Source: Citrus sinensis
Lineage: Eukaryota > Streptophyta > Magnoliopsida > Sapindales > Rutaceae
DNA length: 64,000 bases
Direction of reading: 5' to 3'
NCBI RefSeq assembly: GCF_022201045.2
Contig: NC_068556.1
Coordinates: forward strand, 1,116,001-1,180,000
A program made the translations under genes and the position numbers. Positions 61,671 to 64,000 of the stretch are shown in pieces; the stretch's first letter is position 1, and each line of letters begins with the position of its first letter. The notes under the pieces were generated by a model, which was given only the letters and a program-made list of their open reading frames with translations, ran no database searches and was not told where the DNA came from.

Positions 61671-64000
61671 AATGAAAATAAAGATTATTTAGCAAGAAGA
61701 AAGAAAATAATTTAAGTTTTTAGGATTTGCACGTGGTTTATAAAAAAAATAAAAGAAATATTCTTTTTAGGGTGAAATTTAATGACAAGATTATTAATTT
61801 AAATTTATGGGTTAGTAAATTAAAATAGAAATTTTAGGGAATTAAAAAGGGGTGTTATACGGATATTTTAGGGGTGTTAAAAGCTCAACTCTTCAAGAAT
61901 TGTAAGCCGAACTGAATGTAGGCTTTACAGTCTCTTGGCCTCGTCATGCTCATCAAAGATTTTAACATGTTGGGCTGACGAAGCCGAAGCAGTGCCTGAA
62001 GCTCCGTTAAAATCGTACATTTTTTTTTATGAATATTAGCAATTGGTTAAAATTTTAAACTTAAATCTGTTGTATTATTATCATCCTAAACATTCTAATA
62101 ATTGAACCAACTAACACTAAAAAAAAAAAAAAATCTGTCTTTTGATTATCACAAGCTGTTACTTTGACGTATATTTGTATTTAGCTAAAATTTAATTAGA
62201 CAACTCTTAATAGAAAGAACGAGTGAAAGCTAAGAAAATCACTTTAACACTTATGATATAGCTCAAGTTGGTGGTCGTGTTCACAAAATAATTTTTATTT
62301 TTTTTTGGGGAACAGAAAATTTTTTTTTCTCCCTTTTTCTAGACCCAATTGAGTTGAACTTTGACACAAAGGCATGTTTTGACATAAAGTTACATGTTTT
62401 CTTAGGTTTAAACAAACAGTTTCTCTAAGGCATGACCATGCACATAACTTTCTGGAAATGGGAAAATTCATGTCGACAAATGATCTCTCCATAACTATTT
62501 TAGCTTCATGTTAATTTACCTAACTTAATGGTACTTTTACATATTGTATTAAATGTACCAGCAAAGAATTTAGTGGATACAAAAGAGAATAATCGCCACC
62601 CACCGAAAATGAGAAAGCCACTGGGTTTTTTTTTAAGAAAAGAAGTGAGCATAAACGACTTTCGTTTGGTAATTAAACACACAAGACAGAGCCACTTGGC
62701 CATGCAAGTTTCTCAAAGGCTAATGGGTACGGTTGAGGGGAAAGTAAGGGAAACGATATAACACTTTCATGGGTTTCTTTTTTGGAAGGGTTTCAATTTC
62801 ATTTGCATGTATGGATTTGTTTATTAAGACTAGACAAGAGATCTCAAAAAGAGATTTGGTTCAATCTGATTAGACAACTTAATTGTCTAAAGAATCATAT
62901 GGGGTGTTTTGTATTCCATAAACAAATTAAAACACCCAATACAAATAAAATGCCAAAGTCCACTGTATTCGCACATTTCTTCTTTCTTTTTGGAACTTTT
63001 TTGATGTGGGGGTTTTAATTGGATGAAAAGATATCAGTTGGCTATAATAAAGTATTTAGTTGAAAAAAAGCTAATTAAAGCTAAGGTAGTGCTTATCTCC
63101 AGGGGTTTAATTATGGGGATTTGTTCATGTTTAAACTAATAATTAAAATATCCAACAAACTTATGCTTAAACATGACCCAGCACTACGAAAGGAGAGGGA
63201 CTCCACATAGGCCTTTAGCCCTTTACCATTTCTTTGTCGGCCATTCCTCTTGGCCCCCACCTTTCACGGCACATACGACAAACCTAATTTGATCATGACA
63301 TCTAATGTGGTGTTTTACCTTATTGCCCCCCTTCTAACTTATTATTCATCTAATCCACCCAAGAAGAAAAGAAGAAGGCCATTTCCATGTATGGCTACAG
63401 ATTAATTAATTTCTAAGATATTTTTTGGTTTATTATTGCTTTTCTATGCTCTAACATCTAATTCAAATAAGGTCTTGGGAGACTTAAATATGTCTCTTAA
63501 ATTTTTGCTTTATGAGAATTTGTTTGACATAGTTATGTTGTTATTGTAGAATAAAAACTTTCTATCATTATGAATATTTTTTCGGTGCATTAAATCATCT
63601 AGTATCCGAGATCACATTGGATCCGATTAATTCACATGTGAGCTGGGTAAAACCACTAGGGCGGTAAAAATTTTTCCAACAAGTATTTAACGCAGCTGAA
63701 TTCACAAGTTTCGAATCGAATTTGATAATACTACTAATTGTTTGGTTGGTTTAAATAACATAACACAACTGTCAAAAAGTTAAAATAAACGAATCCTAAA
63801 AAAATATAAAAAAAAAAAAAAAAATCCTACGAATTTTTGTTGTGACATTCGTGGAACTCATAAATGGGTTAATTGAATTGACAAGCATGGAGGAATCTTC
63901 ATAAAAAAGAAGAAGATAAAGAAAGAAAGAACGGAAAAAAAGAAAAGAAAAGAAAATATTTAAAAAAATGAGAAGCTAAAAACACCCATCTGAGGAAGTA
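61671..64000. other. Gene-free right end of the window
   Basis: AT-rich sequence with poly-A/T runs (62118-62132, 62291-62306, 63807-63825) and a purine-rich end (63905-63960). Short frames at 62295-63018 overlap on both strands and show no protein features. It could be upstream sequence of a gene beyond the window. No feature supported. Confidence 0.4.

Noticed and set aside
62295..63018. Several 65-78 codon frames on both strands
   Set aside because: Overlapping, low-complexity and without family features. Consistent with chance in AT-rich DNA.

Overview
This window is nuclear DNA from a eudicot plant. The protein families are plant-specific or plant-like: a type-B response regulator, PICKLE, a BAHD acyltransferase, a class V chitinase and a mitochondrial ClpB. 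The genes have many short exons with GT-AG introns, and the spacers are AT-rich and full of microsatellites and small DNA transposons. My impression of the protein sequences is a woody eudicot, possibly Citrus, but the window alone does not prove that.

Layout: (1) 730-7281, minus: organellar ClpB disaggregase, ten exons, CLPB4-like. (2) About 7800-8107, minus: decayed retrocopy-like pseudogene of ribosomal stalk protein P1. (3) 11068-11892, plus: single-exon CAF1 deadenylase with a spliced leader and a short upstream ORF. (4) 14614-17328, plus: single-exon DM13/DOMON/cytochrome b561 membrane protein. (5) 17.3-24.5 kb: gene-poor spacer with two inverted-repeat MITEs of about 610 bp. (6) 24583-39196, plus: PICKLE (CHD3 chromatin remodeller), about 30 coding exons. 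(7) 41964-42949: internally deleted hAT transposon with a perfect 8-bp target duplication. (8) 43416-46139, plus: three-exon BAHD acyltransferase. (9) 46765-50793, minus: type-B ARR cytokinin response regulator, six exons, convergent with the BAHD gene. (10) 56543-58125, minus: GH18 class V chitinase, two exons. (11) 58.1-64 kb: no gene recognised, but a long foldback and a possible hAT-type MITE.

The genes are ordinary single loci and do not form a cluster or pathway. They cover protein disaggregation, mRNA deadenylation, transmembrane electron transfer, chromatin remodelling, acyl transfer, cytokinin signalling and chitin hydrolysis. I found no evidence for a new multi-gene system. The points most worth a second look are small: the altered DFGWG motif in the BAHD enzyme, a GC-AG intron in the ARR DNA-binding domain, a PICKLE splice acceptor preceded by a poly-A run, a near-perfect hairpin in a BAHD intron, and several inverted-repeat elements. 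Exon borders were placed by eye from splice consensus and reading phase. For ClpB4, the BAHD gene, the ARR and the chitinase, the phases close exactly.
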